From CAYOKT01 sp964404605 (lineage in GTDB: Bacteria; Electryoneota; Electryoneia; Electryoneales; Electryoneaceae): a DNA stretch of 64,000 nucleotides. Shown here one piece after another: positions 33,013-43,022 of this stretch (position 1 is its first letter; every line of letters starts with the position of its first letter). A program made the position numbers and the translations under genes. The notes under the pieces were generated by a model. That model worked only from the letters and a program-made list of their open reading frames with translations, made no database searches and was not told the origin of the DNA. The stretch is from contig CAYOKT010000003.1 in assembly GCA_964404605.1 (NCBI GenBank), positions 1-64,000 on the forward strand. The letters are read 5' to 3'.

Positions 33013-34551
33013 TTATCCCGCCGGACGGGATGCAATATCCTCACCGATGGCGAGCTTGTACCGCGCGATGGCGAGGGTATGGTCGATCAACGCCCGCAAG
33101 GCGCTGATTCGATTCCGTTTCAACGTCAGTTGCGCTTCGATCCAGACGCGCGCCGTCACCTGTCCGTTCTCGAAACGGTCGCGGGTCATGTCGTAGGACG
33201 TTTCGGCGATCTGCAGCGAGCGCCGGGTGCCCTGGTACCGCTTCCGCGTCTCCTCCAGGTCACGTACCGCCTGGCGCACCTCGAGGACGACTTCCTTCCG
33301 GAGTTGCTCCCTGTCGAACTGCCTGCGCCGCATTCCGATCATGGCCTGCTGGACCTGCGTGGAACGGCGGCCTCCACTCACCAGCGGCAGCGTCAGGGTC
33401 AGGGCAACACCCCGGTTGGTCGCGTAATCCCCGATCCGGCTCGCCAGCGCTTCGGAGAAGTTGTTGTCGCGCTTGTCCAGCGTGTAGAACGCGCTGACCT
33501 CGGCGCGGGGCACCCAGGGGCGCTTCGCATCCCGCAGGTCGTAGTCCGCCTGCTTCAGGTCGTAATCCGCCTGGAGCAGGTCCATGCGGCGCTCGAGCGC
33601 CAGCCGCACGGCGCTGTCCACATCCACCTCGTAGGTGCCGAACGCCGGCTGTTCCACCAGGCGCAGTTCGCGGTCGAGCTGCACGCCCAGGAGGTTGCGG
33701 AAACGGTCGAGCAGGGCGGCGTGGTTGCTCAGCGCGCCGGTCAGCTCCGTCTCCTTCTGGACGACCTCCACCTCGAGTTGCAGCGCCTCGACCTCCGGGA
33801 TCAGGCCCGCTTCATATTTCCGACGCGCCAGCTTCGCCGCCTCGCGGCTCGCCGCGAGGTCGTCCTCGATGATCTCGATGCTCCGTTCGTCGGCGACAAG
33901 GGAATAATAGGACTCCACGACGCGGAGCGCCAGTTGACGGAGTGACCGGGTTGAAGCGGCGCGTGCTCCCTCGTAGGAAAGCCTGGCGCGCTCCTTCGCC
34001 AGTTTCAACTGGTTGTCGGCGAGAACCTGCTGGCGGAACTCGAGCCGCCAGGCCTGGCTGACCTCCTCCTCGGCGCCCTCCAGGGTCGCTGTGAGCACGT
34101 CGGAACGGTAGAAGCGCTGGTAGAAGACCGACTCCAGCCGGATCTGCCCGCCGGTGGGGAGGGGCTGGGTGAGACTGAGGTCCCCGAGGTAGCGCAGGTC
34201 GCGCGTGTTGATCCACTCCCGCTCGTACTGCCCCGTGGAGGGCTCGTAGATGAGCTGTTCCTGCAGGGCTTCGTAGAGCGTCGGGGTCTGCATCGACAGG
34301 TCGATGCGGGGGTGGTACTCCACCACCGCCGCCCGCCAGCCGAGGCGCGCGGACTCCTCGCTGAAGCGCGCCCGGACGGCGTCCGGCGAACCCCCGCGGG
34401 CGAGCGCGAGCGCCTGCGCAAGGTCGAGGACGAGGGTATCGCCGGCGGCCTCCCCGGCAGGGCGCGCCGCGTTCGGCGCGAGGAGCAGCAGCGGCAGGGC
34501 GGCCGCCAGGGCCCGGAGACCCCGCCCGCGGGTTCCCGCAGTTCGTCTCAT
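33013..34551 (-). CDS. TolC-family outer-membrane efflux protein
   Basis: A 512-residue protein with a signal peptide (1-~32) and two repeated TolC-type halves of long helices plus beta strands. The first half includes LALARGGSPDAVRARF and LRQLALRVVESYYSLVADERSIEI; the second includes ALERRMDLLQADYDLKQADYDLRDAKRPWVPRAEV and a periplasmic helix ending in YKLAIGED. It forms the outer-membrane exit duct of a tripartite exporter. The ATG at 34551 overlaps the permease stop by 4 bases (ATGA). It is the third gene of adaptor-permease-duct. Confidence 0.9.
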   Translation of the reverse strand: MRRTAGTRGRGLRALAAALPLLLLAPNAARPAGEAAGDTLVLDLAQALALARGGSPDAVRARFSEESARLGWRAAVVEYHPRIDLSMQTPTLYEALQEQLIYEPSTGQYEREWINTRDLRYLGDLSLTQPLPTGGQIRLESVFYQRFYRSDVLTATLEGAEEEVSQAWRLEFRQQVLADNQLKLAKERARLSYEGARAASTRSLRQLALRVVESYYSLVADERSIEIIEDDLAASREAAKLARRKYEAGLIPEVEALQLEVEVVQKETELTGALSNHAALLDRFRNLLGVQLDRELRLVEQPAFGTYEVDVDSAVRLALERRMDLLQADYDLKQADYDLRDAKRPWVPRAEVSAFYTLDKRDNNFSEALASRIGDYATNRGVALTLTLPLVSGGRRSTQVQQAMIGMRRRQFDREQLRKEVVLEVRQAVRDLEETRKRYQGTRRSLQIAETSYDMTRDRFENGQVTARVWIEAQLTLKRNRISALRALIDHTLAIARYKLAIGEDIASRPAG

Positions 34552-35777
34552 TCGTACCGCAGGGCGTTGATCACGTTCATATCCGCCGCTTTTTTCGCCG
34601 GCCACCAGCCGAAAATCACCCCCACGCCCGCGCTGACCACGAAGGCGAGCAGCACGGCGGTCGCCTGCACCACGGTGGTCCACCCGGCGTACAGGGTGAT
34701 CCCCCAGGCCATGCCCGCGCCGAGGAGTATGCCGATCAGCCCGCCGAAGGTGCTCAGCAGGGCCGCCTCGATGAGAAACTGTTGCACCACGTCCCGCCGC
34801 CGCGCGCCGACCGCCCGGCGGACGCCGATCTCCCGCGTCCTCTCGAGGACGTTCGACAGCATGATGTTCATGATCCCGATGCCGCCGACGAGCAGGGAGA
34901 TCGAAGCGATGGCTCCCATCACGATGTTGAAGATGCGCTGCGTCTGCTGGCTCTGCTTGAGCAGCTCCTCGGGCACGATGATGCGGAAGTCCTTCGCCCG
35001 ACGGTGGCGGCGGGAGATCACCCGCGCCGCGGCCGCCGCGAGAGGCCGCACCATGTCATCATCCTGCACCTGCAGCACGATCTCCTGCAACGGGCTGTCG
35101 TCGGTGGACAGCGCGAACCGCGCCTGCATCGTCTCCAGCGGCAGGTAGATGTCGCGCGACATGTCGCGCACCTCGATGCCGGAGACCTTGCCCCCGAAAG
35201 AGGGGGTCTCGAGTACGCCGATCACGGTGAACCAGTGGCGGCCCACCTTGAGGCGCTTTCCCGCCGCGGCCTCCAGCGGGAACAGCTTCCGTTTCAGCCG
35301 CTCGGAGATCACCACGACGGGGAACCGTCCCTCGCCGTCCCACCTCTTGAGGAACCGCCCCTCGGAGAGGCGCAGCGTGATCAGACGGGCGTACTCCGGG
35401 GTGGTGCCGACGAGGGTCGCCTTCATCTCCATCGGCAGCCGGACCGTCTCCTCGAGCCGGCGCACGGGAACGACGTTTTCCAGGCCGGGGAGGATCTGCC
35501 GCAGGGCGGCCACATCCGCGGAGTTCAACCCTCTCAGGTTGAGGGAGAGCGCCTCCTTCAGCTCGTCTCCCTCCAGGTCCTCGGCGCGGACGATGATGTT
35601 GTTCACCCCGAGGACGCGGATCGCCTCCAGCAGCTCCCGCCGCGCCCCGGCTCCGATGGAGAGCATGGCGATCACCGCCGCGACGCCGAAGATGACCCCG
35701 AGCATCGTCAGAAGGCTGCGAAGCTTCTGGTTGAACAACGCCTGGATGCCGAGACGCAGGGTTTCGCCGAGGGTCAT
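34548..35777 (-). CDS. MacB-type ABC transporter permease (no ATPase domain)
   Basis: A 409-residue inner-membrane protein. One N-terminal membrane helix (LLTMLGVIFGVAAVIAMLSIG) is followed by a ~210-residue periplasmic MacB domain and three C-terminal helices of the FtsX fold (about 285-400: IASISLLVGGIGIMNIMLSNVLERTREIGVRRAVGARR is the FtsX signature). It works with the adaptor and TolC-like duct to push a substrate out of the periplasm. E. coli MacB carries its ATPase in the same chain; here no ATPase is fused and none is encoded next door. I start at ATG 35777, one base after the adaptor stop. A GTG at 35819 would add 14 basic residues. Confidence 0.9.
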   Translation of the reverse strand: MTLGETLRLGIQALFNQKLRSLLTMLGVIFGVAAVIAMLSIGAGARRELLEAIRVLGVNNIIVRAEDLEGDELKEALSLNLRGLNSADVAALRQILPGLENVVPVRRLEETVRLPMEMKATLVGTTPEYARLITLRLSEGRFLKRWDGEGRFPVVVISERLKRKLFPLEAAAGKRLKVGRHWFTVIGVLETPSFGGKVSGIEVRDMSRDIYLPLETMQARFALSTDDSPLQEIVLQVQDDDMVRPLAAAAARVISRRHRRAKDFRIIVPEELLKQSQQTQRIFNIVMGAIASISLLVGGIGIMNIMLSNVLERTREIGVRRAVGARRRDVVQQFLIEAALLSTFGGLIGILLGAGMAWGITLYAGWTTVVQATAVLLAFVVSAGVGVIFGWWPAKKAADMNVINALRYE

Positions 35778-35778
35778 G

Positions 35779-37116
35779 CTACGAGCCCGTGTTCTCCGAG
35801 CCGTTCGTGGAGACGCCACCCGTGGCGCCGCCTTTCATCGCGCCCGCCGCCTCCCCGCCGGCCCATGCGGCGGCGTCGAATGGCTTGGTCGGGTCCACCA
35901 GGGAGACCCGGTCCCCCTCCGCCAGTCCCTCCCGCACCACGACGAAGTTGTCGTTGCGCGATCCCAGCAGGACGTCCACCGGCCTGAACCCTCCGCCACC
36001 GGCCCGGTAGACCACCTGGCGGTCCCCGAGCGGGAAGACGGCGTCCAGCGGGATGGAGAGGGTGTCCGCGATCTCCTCGATGATGATGGTCGTCGAGACT
36101 GTCATCCCCGGCTTGAGGATGGGATCGCTCTCGTGGACCGTGATGATGACGTCGAACACCTTCGCTTCGCCGGAGGAGTTATCATCCTCCCGGGCGAGGG
36201 TGGAGACCTCCTTCACCGTGCCGCTGAACTCCCTGTCGGGGAAGGCATCCAGCACGATCTTCGCCACCTGCCCGGCCCTGACCTTGGACACATCCACCTC
36301 GCCGATCGTGGTCTCGACCTCCATGTCCGAGAGGTCCGGCAGTTCGATGAGCGCCTGGCCGCGCCAGGGTTGGTCGCCGATCTTCACCTCGGAATAATCC
36401 CCGCCCTTCCAGATCTTCTTGTAGACGACCATCCCCGGTTGCGGCGCGACGACCGTCAACTTGGCGAGGTCGCGCTTCGCCTTCAGCAGGTTCGCCCGCG
36501 CCTGCTCGACGCGCAGGTTCATCGTGCGCAGGTCGGCTTCGTCGATGATCTTCTGCTGCTCGATCCTCTCGCGGGCCTGGGTCAGTTGAATCTCCGACTG
36601 CCGCAGGGCGAGCTGCTGCTCCTCCTTGACCACGTCCGCCTCGAACTGCATCTGCTGCAGCCGCAGCTCCGCGATGCGATAGCTCGCCTGGGCGGACTCG
36701 AGCGAAGCCTGGAGCTGGGCCAGGTTCGAGGCGATCGAGGAGCGGCTCTTCTCCAGGTTGGCCTGGGCGATCTCGAGCTCGCTCTGCGCCTCGTCGATGT
36801 TCTTGCGCAGGTCGGTGCCGTCGAAGATGATCAGCGTGTCGCCCTTCTCCACCACCTCGCCCTTGGGGGCGAGGTAGATGATCTGGAGACTCGTGCGGAC
36901 GGGGGGTGCAGTGACGACACGGGAGCGGGAGGCGCGGAGTTCCCCCGTCTCCGTGAGCGAAACGAGGAAATCGCCGCGGCGCACCTCGGCGGTGGGCAGG
37001 TCGCGCGAGGTGCCGATCCCGCTGACGAAGAGGGTGAGGAGGGCGAGCAGAGCGATCCCGACCCCCGCGAAGGCCACGCGGCCCCCGCGATTCGTCAGCC
37101 AACGCTTCCCGTTCAT
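35779..37116 (-). CDS. HlyD/MacA-like periplasmic adaptor protein
   Basis: A 445-residue protein. One N-terminal membrane segment (about 14-33) is followed by a split biotinyl/lipoyl domain (VVTAPPVRTSLQIIYLAPKGEVVEKGDTLIIFDG and LAKLTVVAPQPGMVVYKK) flanking a long coiled-coil hairpin (about 105-225). A beta-barrel and membrane-proximal domain follow. It links the permease to the TolC-like duct. The ATG at 37116 is preceded by GAGGTG; an in-frame TTG lies one codon before. It is the first gene of a long minus-strand run. Substrate cannot be inferred from the sequence. Confidence 0.92.
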   Translation of the reverse strand: MNGKRWLTNRGGRVAFAGVGIALLALLTLFVSGIGTSRDLPTAEVRRGDFLVSLTETGELRASRSRVVTAPPVRTSLQIIYLAPKGEVVEKGDTLIIFDGTDLRKNIDEAQSELEIAQANLEKSRSSIASNLAQLQASLESAQASYRIAELRLQQMQFEADVVKEEQQLALRQSEIQLTQARERIEQQKIIDEADLRTMNLRVEQARANLLKAKRDLAKLTVVAPQPGMVVYKKIWKGGDYSEVKIGDQPWRGQALIELPDLSDMEVETTIGEVDVSKVRAGQVAKIVLDAFPDREFSGTVKEVSTLAREDDNSSGEAKVFDVIITVHESDPILKPGMTVSTTIIIEEIADTLSIPLDAVFPLGDRQVVYRAGGGGFRPVDVLLGSRNDNFVVVREGLAEGDRVSLVDPTKPFDAAAWAGGEAAGAMKGGATGGVSTNGSENTGS

Positions 37117-37705
37117 CAAGTCACCTCATCGCTCTGATCACTTCAACCGGATGAAAACCGCCAGCCCCGGGCGACATCCCCGAAATGTAATAGCTGGAGG
37201 GAGCGCTGGACAGGCTCTTCACCCTCGCCGGCCCCACCGACGGGCGGCCGGCGCGGGACGGACCGGACCCGCCCTCCCTCCGGTTGTCTTCCCCGCCGGC
37301 GGCACGCCTTGCATGGGACGATGCGGGGCGCTGGGAACACCTCAGATCCAGGTGAATCGAGCCGACAGGCAGCCGGGCGGGAAATATACTCGATTCCCTT
37401 GGAACGGCGAGGAAAGCCCGGCGAGCCGGGGGGCCGGCTTCCCTGTTCACGAGGGGCATTATGCAATTATGCCCTGTTATCATACCTTTACAAGGGTTTT
37501 CCTCGTGACCGCCATCGGGAGGTGGACAAGCTCGGGGGAGCCCGGGTGCCGTGTCTGTGGCGAATGATCCACCACGGGATTCTCCGAAGACAGCGTTTAA
37601 GTTGCGCGGGATTTCTTTTTTTCCGATTTTCACAACTTGATTATTGGATGATACACGCGGTTGCCGCGTTGATTCCCTTCAAATTGTATAGGGAATGGTT
37701 GAATC
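37117..37705. other. Divergent region between the efflux operon and the sensor kinase
   Basis: No convincing gene is seen in these 589 bases. They hold the second copy of a 19-base motif (37345-37363; first at 10263-10281), an inverted repeat GGGCAT...ATGCCC (37454-37474) in AT-rich DNA, and possible promoter boxes in both directions. TATTAC lies upstream of the efflux genes on the minus strand (37187-37192). TTGCCG and TGTATA lie upstream of the kinase. Confidence 0.5.
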
Positions 37706-40093
37706 ATGTCCCATCGTTCTGTCTTTTCATATACAGGTTTGTTTTCCCGTAAGCTCTTGTTGCCACTCCTGTTGATGGTGGGAACCTTGGCTGTCAGCAT
37801 CTCCATCTGGTTGTGGCTGGAAGGGAAGGACCGGCTCCGTGTGCGGACCATCACCCGGGTGACCGCCGAGCAGCTCTCCCTGCGGCTGCAGGCGTGGGTC
37901 GACTCGAGAATCCAGGTAATGCAATACCTGGCGGAGAGTGTGCCCCCGGTTACCGGCTCCGAGGAGGCGTACCGGGCCGCGGCCCTCGCGATCCTGGCGG
38001 ATTACGGCGGTTTCCAGGCGATGAACTGGATCGATGATCACCACGTGATTCGAGTGATCGTCCCGAGGGAGGGAAACGAGACCGCCCTGGGCAAGGACCT
38101 CTTCGCGCACCCGTTTCCCCAGGTCCGTGAAACCATCCAGGAGGTGATCCGCCGGAACCGCCTGCTGAGAACCCCGAGAATCGAGCTGCTCCAGGGGGGA
38201 GCCGGGTTTGCCACCTATCTGCCCATCCGTGATTCGCAGGGGAAGCTGCTGGGCTTTGTCAACGGGGTGTTTCGCATCAACGATTTGGTGAACACCTGCT
38301 TCGCCGAACCGGAGCTGCGGAAAAACTTCGACTTTCGTTTCCGGGAGTCCGGCGGCGAGGTCATCTATTCCCATGGACCGGAGCGCGACGGTCGTTCGGA
38401 CCGGTTCCTGCAGCGGGTCGAGGTGAGAGTGGTCGACAAACCCTGGACCCTGGAGATCGCTCCCTCCCCTGTCTACCTCGCCTCCCTGGAGAGCGTGGGC
38501 GGCAAGGTCTTCCTGGCGGGTGGGATTCTCGGCGCACTCCTCCTTTTTCTGCTCTCCCGGATGGTTCTGACTCGGCAGCAGGAGCTGGTCGCCAGCGAAA
38601 AGAGGTACCGCCTGCTCTTCGAGGGGTCGCGCGATCCGATCTACCTGTCCACCCTCGAGGGCAGGTTCCTCGCCGTGAATCCCGCGATGGTCGACCTCTT
38701 CGGCTTCACGCGTGAAGAGCTGCTGCAGGTCGACATCGCCGCCCTCTATGAAAACCCGGAAGACCGCAGGCTGTTCCTCCGGGAGGTCCTGGAGAAGCGC
38801 CATATCGTCGATCATGAAGTTGTTCTCAAGAAGAAGGACGGCGGAAAGATCATCTGCCAGATCACGGCATCGCTGCGTGTCGCTTTCGATGGGAAGGTCA
38901 TCGGGATCCAGGGCATCATTCGGGACATCACGGAGAAACGGGAGCTGGAGCAGCAGCTTATCCAGGCGCAGAAACTGGAGGCGATCGGGCGCCTCGCCGG
39001 GGGAATCGCCCATGATTTCAACAATCTCCTGACGGCGATCATGGGCAACGCCTCCCTGGCGATGATGCATTTGCCGCCCGGGAATCCTCTCGAGAAGAAC
39101 CTCAAGGAGATCTCGAAAACCGTCGAGAGGGCCTCTGCGCTGACCCGGCAGCTCCTCGCTTTCAGCCGAAAACAGATCATCGACCCGAAGAATATGAATC
39201 TGAACCGCACGCTCGAGAAAATGCGGGAGATGCTGGTTAGCATCAGCGGAGAGGACATCCGGCTGGAGATGGATCTCGACCCGGAACTCGGTGTCGTCTA
39301 CATGGATCCCTCGCAGATTGAGCAGGTGGTCTTGAACCTCGTTGTGAACGCCCGCGATTCCATGCAGGAGGGGGGCAGCCTGACGATCCGGACGGCGAAT
39401 GTGACACCCGGCGGCGAGGAGATCGGTTCTCTCGCCGGGGAGGGGGTGAGGGACTGGGTGCTCCTGTCGGTCTCGGACACGGGATGCGGCATCAGCGAGG
39501 AGATACGGCCCCGGATCTTCGAACCGTTCTTCACCACGAAGGATGAGACCAGGGGGACCGGGCTCGGGCTCTCGACCGTGTATGGCATCATTCGGCAGAA
39601 CGGGGGGACGATCACGGTCGAGAGCGCGGTCGACCGGGGGACCACGTTCAAGATCTACCTGCCGCGGGTCGAGGAGTCGGCCGCCGATCCCGGCAAGATC
39701 CCGGAGAGCGAACTCCCCTCCGGGAAAGGCGAGTCGGTCCTGGTCGTGGAAGACGATGACGCCGTGAGGGAGATGACGGCCGATACGCTGCGGGTGTTGG
39801 GATACAGGGTGACCGCGGCCGAAAATGCGGAGAAGGCTCTCGGTCTCTTCGAGGAGCGGGACGGGGGGTTCGACCTCGTGCTGTCCGATGTCGTCATGCC
39901 GGGCATGAACGGGCCGAAGATGGTCGCCGCGATCCTCGAAAAAAACCCGGACATGAAAATCCTCTACATGTCCGGCTATGCGGAAAACACCATCATGAAA
40001 CATGGTGTCCCCAAGCAGGGGATGCATTTCCTCTCCAAGCCGTTTCGCTCGGGGGAGCTGGCCGCAAAAGTGCGCGAGATACTCGACTCTTGA
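37706..40093 (+). CDS. Hybrid sensor histidine kinase with periplasmic CHASE-like sensor, PAS and receiver domain
   Basis: A 795-residue inner-membrane protein. Membrane segments lie at about 16-35 and 266-285, enclosing a ~230-residue periplasmic sensor that resembles CHASE-type domains (LQAWVDSRIQVMQYLAES). A PAS domain (about 290-410, YRLLFEGSRDPIYLS) follows. HisKA has the phospho-His in GGIAHDFNNLL, the HATPase has N and G boxes (NLVVNARDSM, DTGCGI, GTGLGLSTVYGI), and the receiver ends the protein (VVEDDD, phospho-Asp in LVLSDVVMPGMNG, FLSKPF). The HDFNNLL type often acts on its own receiver and passes phosphate to a separate output. No partner regulator is adjacent. The ATG at 37706 has only a weak AGGGA upstream. 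Confidence 0.93.
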   Translation: MSHRSVFSYTGLFSRKLLLPLLLMVGTLAVSISIWLWLEGKDRLRVRTITRVTAEQLSLRLQAWVDSRIQVMQYLAESVPPVTGSEEAYRAAALAILADYGGFQAMNWIDDHHVIRVIVPREGNETALGKDLFAHPFPQVRETIQEVIRRNRLLRTPRIELLQGGAGFATYLPIRDSQGKLLGFVNGVFRINDLVNTCFAEPELRKNFDFRFRESGGEVIYSHGPERDGRSDRFLQRVEVRVVDKPWTLEIAPSPVYLASLESVGGKVFLAGGILGALLLFLLSRMVLTRQQELVASEKRYRLLFEGSRDPIYLSTLEGRFLAVNPAMVDLFGFTREELLQVDIAALYENPEDRRLFLREVLEKRHIVDHEVVLKKKDGGKIICQITASLRVAFDGKVIGIQGIIRDITEKRELEQQLIQAQKLEAIGRLAGGIAHDFNNLLTAIMGNASLAMMHLPPGNPLEKNLKEISKTVERASALTRQLLAFSRKQIIDPKNMNLNRTLEKMREMLVSISGEDIRLEMDLDPELGVVYMDPSQIEQVVLNLVVNARDSMQEGGSLTIRTANVTPGGEEIGSLAGEGVRDWVLLSVSDTGCGISEEIRPRIFEPFFTTKDETRGTGLGLSTVYGIIRQNGGTITVESAVDRGTTFKIYLPRVEESAADPGKIPESELPSGKGESVLVVEDDDAVREMTADTLRVLGYRVTAAENAEKALGLFEERDGGFDLVLSDVVMPGMNGPKMVAAILEKNPDMKILYMSGYAENTIMKHGVPKQGMHFLSKPFRSGELAAKVREILDS

Positions 40094-40574
40094 TCCCCTT
40101 CAGGCCGGGCGGTCCGGCGGGCGGCCGCGTTTCCCGCGGGGACGGAATGGAAGACCGCCTCTTCCGCCCGGTTCGCCCCTCCCGGATGCACGCCTGTCGA
40201 GGCTCATGGAAGGGTTACGGAGGAGGAAGCGGATGGCTCGTGAGCCACGCCGCATGGCTTGGCTCACAGGGGGCTCGCTCCGGGGGAGAGGATTTGTTAC
40301 TTTTCACACTTCAAACTATGTGAGGGCTCCCGTTCCCTGGTGAACCGGTCCACCGGGATCGAATCACAGCCTGACGTTCCGTTCGTAACCTCCTGCCTGC
40401 GAGAGAGAGCGGGATGCCGGGGGAGAGATCTGCTTCCTTCCCCGGTGACTCAAATGACCTGCCGGCTTGAGCCGGAGTGAGTGACAGGGAGCGATGCGGG
40501 TTCCGCCCGCAGGCTTCGCGGGGAGGCTCATTCGCTCTCCGCATCACCTGAATGGCGGGTATCGAGGAGTCGCG
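40094..40574 (+). other. Intergenic region and likely long 5' leader of the surface-protein gene
   Basis: No gene is seen in these 481 bases. TTGTTA (40294-40299) and TATGTG (40317-40322) with 17 bases between them form a plausible promoter, which would leave a leader of about 245 nt. The leader contains a TGCGGG-TTCCG-CCCGCA hairpin (40495-40511) and a GATGCGG/CCGCATC pair (40492-40498 with 40539-40545) close to the start codon. They could affect translation. Confidence 0.4.
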
Positions 40575-43022
40575 ATGTTGGCACGACCGCCGAGTGGTGT
40601 CGGCGTTCCCCGAAGCACGGCGCTGAGGAGGAGGGCACGGGTGGGTCTCGTGCTGGTGGTGCTGTTCGCCCTCGCTGCGGCGTCGGGAGCGCGCCCCCGG
40701 CCCCAGCCCGAGCGCCGCACCGCTGTCGACGACTACTGGCACTACACCAGCGTCGGCAACATGGGACTCACCGTCACCAACTTCGGCATCCTCGGACACG
40801 GCTACAACACCCCGGACCGTCCTTCGGCCACCTACAAGTACCGCGGAGGCCTGCCGCGGGAGGTCATCGAGCACTTCAGCTACGCCGGAATCTGGATCGG
40901 CGGCAAGAAGAACGGGGTGAAGCACGTCTCGACCGGGATCTTCGACGGGGTTTTCGCCTTCGAGGACGGCGGCTGGGAGTTCACCTCCTCGAAGACCGAC
41001 CGCATCCGCTGGAACCCCATCTTCCACCACCTGAACCGGATCGACCGCCGTTTCGATTTTTCCCGGGTCGATGCCGACAGCATCGTCGTCTTCGGCGGGG
41101 CGATGAACGCGCCCATCGAGAACGGCATCATCCAGTTCGAATCGGACACCTGGGACACGCTGGTCACGAAGAGTTCGATCTCGGACGCCTCCGCCGGCAG
41201 CGAGTACGCCCCCTACGCCCGCCTGTTCGACCCCAACGCGATCAGCGACCAGGACCTCGTCTGTTCCTACACCGACACCAACACCGTCGTCCCCGGCACC
41301 GGGATCACCATTCCCAACCACACCCCCCTCGGGGTGCATATCTACCAGGAAGCGTACGCCTGGAACGACCCCTTCGCCGATGCGTTCGTCATCCTCAACT
41401 ACACGGTGACCAACATCCCCACGGGGTGGGAGATCGCCGAAGAGGACACCACCGTCAACTATTCCGGCCTCGTCTCGGTGGACTATGCCGCCGGGGACAC
41501 CATCTGGAAGGGCGCGGTCATCGAGGACCCCTATTTCGGCATGTGGGTGGACGCCTCGGTGGGCAACATGAACTACACCAACAGCTACAACCCCCAGGGC
41601 GGGCCGGGCGGCCGCTGGAACTGGTATGACAACCTGAACGACTATGTCGACGTGGACCCGGAGACCGGCGATTCCCTGCGCATGGGCATCCAGTACGACT
41701 ATGACGGCGACGCCGGGTGGGCCCAGAGCTACCTCGGGGTCAAGATGCTCGGTGCCGAGCCGCGGTCGGAGGACTGGCAGGTCAACTACCACCAGTGGGT
41801 CTGGACCGGGAGCGACGAGAGCCAGAACTTCCCCATGCCCCAGGACGAGGAGCAGCGGTACGACTACATGGGGGAGCACCGGGAGTACACCGGCGGCCTG
41901 CCGAGCACGGAGGACCGGCAGAACTCCTGGATGATCTTCCTCTCCTGCGGTCCGATGCCGAATCTCGCGCCGGGCCAGAGGTTCAACGTCGCCATCGCCG
42001 TGGTCTGCGGGTTGTGGAACGGCGGCGGCCCCGACAGCCGGGAGCGCCGCGACAACCTGTATCGGAACGCCACCTGGGCGCAGATCGCCTACAACGGCGA
42101 AGACCGCAACGGCAACGGGATCCTCGACCCGGGCGAGGACCTGGACGGGGACGGTCGGATCACCCGGTACATCCTGCCCTCCGCGCCGCCCGCCCCCTCG
42201 CTGTTCGTCGTCCCCGCCGACCGCGAGGTGACGCTCTACTGGAACGACATCGCCGAGTACACCATCGACCCGATCACCAACAAGCGCGACTTCGAGGGGT
42301 ACCGCATCTACGGCGCCCCGAAGACGGAGGCCCTGCGCGACAGCGTGGAGTGGACCCTGCTGGCCGATTATGACATCGACTACGACATCGACACCACGGA
42401 CGGGGACAACATCCCCATCGGGCTGAACACGAGTCTCGACTCGATCCGCCTCGACGAACCGCTCGAGATCGAGGGCGTTGAAGTGCAGTACCGCTGGGTG
42501 AACTCGGGGCTGAAGAACGGCTGGCCGCGGGAACTCTACTACGCTGTCACCTCCTACGACCGCGGCGACCCGGCGAACAACCTGCCCAGCCTGGAGTCGC
42601 CCCGCAGCGCCAACCGCGTCTACGCGTTCCCGGGCACGCCGCCGACGCAGCCGGGGGACGTGCGCATCGGGGTATATCCCAACCCCTATATCGGGCATGC
42701 CCGCTGGGACGGCGCCACGGCGAGGGAGCGGCTGATCTGGTTCCGTTACCTCCCGGCCGACTGCGAAGTGAGCATCTTCACCCTCGCGGGCGAGCGGGTG
42801 GACCGTTTCGAGCACCATGCCGCGACCTATACCGGAGGCGATGTCGAGGCGATCGGCGCCGGGGCACGCCCCGGAGAGCGGCGCGTCTTCAGCGGCGGGG
42901 AGCACGCCTGGGACCTCCTCAGCGACGATGACCAGGAGGTCGCGACCGGGCTATATATCTTCACCGTGAAGGATCTCCGCACCGGCGAGGTGAAAACGGG
43001 TAAATTCCTGGTGATCAAGTGA
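40575..43022 (+). CDS. Secreted surface protein with FlgD-like C-terminal sorting domain
   Basis: An 815-residue protein. A long basic leader and hydrophobic stretch (about 20-42, GLVLVVLFALAAASGA) act as signal peptide. The centre is Tyr/Trp/Asp-rich with no family I recognise. DRNGNGILDPGEDLDGDG near residue 515-535 is a calcium-binding, dockerin/thrombospondin-3-like loop. The end (about 715-815, VYPNPYIGHARWDG ... YIFTVKDLRTGEVKTGKFLVIK) is a FlgD-like tail of the kind used for type IX export in this group. The ATG at 40575 follows GAGGAG at ideal spacing. It overlaps the next gene by 4 bases (GTGA). Confidence 0.75.
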   Translation: MLARPPSGVGVPRSTALRRRARVGLVLVVLFALAAASGARPRPQPERRTAVDDYWHYTSVGNMGLTVTNFGILGHGYNTPDRPSATYKYRGGLPREVIEHFSYAGIWIGGKKNGVKHVSTGIFDGVFAFEDGGWEFTSSKTDRIRWNPIFHHLNRIDRRFDFSRVDADSIVVFGGAMNAPIENGIIQFESDTWDTLVTKSSISDASAGSEYAPYARLFDPNAISDQDLVCSYTDTNTVVPGTGITIPNHTPLGVHIYQEAYAWNDPFADAFVILNYTVTNIPTGWEIAEEDTTVNYSGLVSVDYAAGDTIWKGAVIEDPYFGMWVDASVGNMNYTNSYNPQGGPGGRWNWYDNLNDYVDVDPETGDSLRMGIQYDYDGDAGWAQSYLGVKMLGAEPRSEDWQVNYHQWVWTGSDESQNFPMPQDEEQRYDYMGEHREYTGGLPSTEDRQNSWMIFLSCGPMPNLAPGQRFNVAIAVVCGLWNGGGPDSRERRDNLYRNATWAQIAYNGEDRNGNGILDPGEDLDGDGRITRYILPSAPPAPSLFVVPADREVTLYWNDIAEYTIDPITNKRDFEGYRIYGAPKTEALRDSVEWTLLADYDIDYDIDTTDGDNIPIGLNTSLDSIRLDEPLEIEGVEVQYRWVNSGLKNGWPRELYYAVTSYDRGDPANNLPSLESPRSANRVYAFPGTPPTQPGDVRIGVYPNPYIGHARWDGATARERLIWFRYLPADCEVSIFTLAGERVDRFEHHAATYTGGDVEAIGAGARPGERRVFSGGEHAWDLLSDDDQEVATGLYIFTVKDLRTGEVKTGKFLVIK

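Noticed and set aside
35778..35819. GTG 35819 as start of the ABC permease
   Set aside because: It would add 14 basic residues overlapping the adaptor gene; ATG 35777 gives the family N-terminus one base after the adaptor stop.
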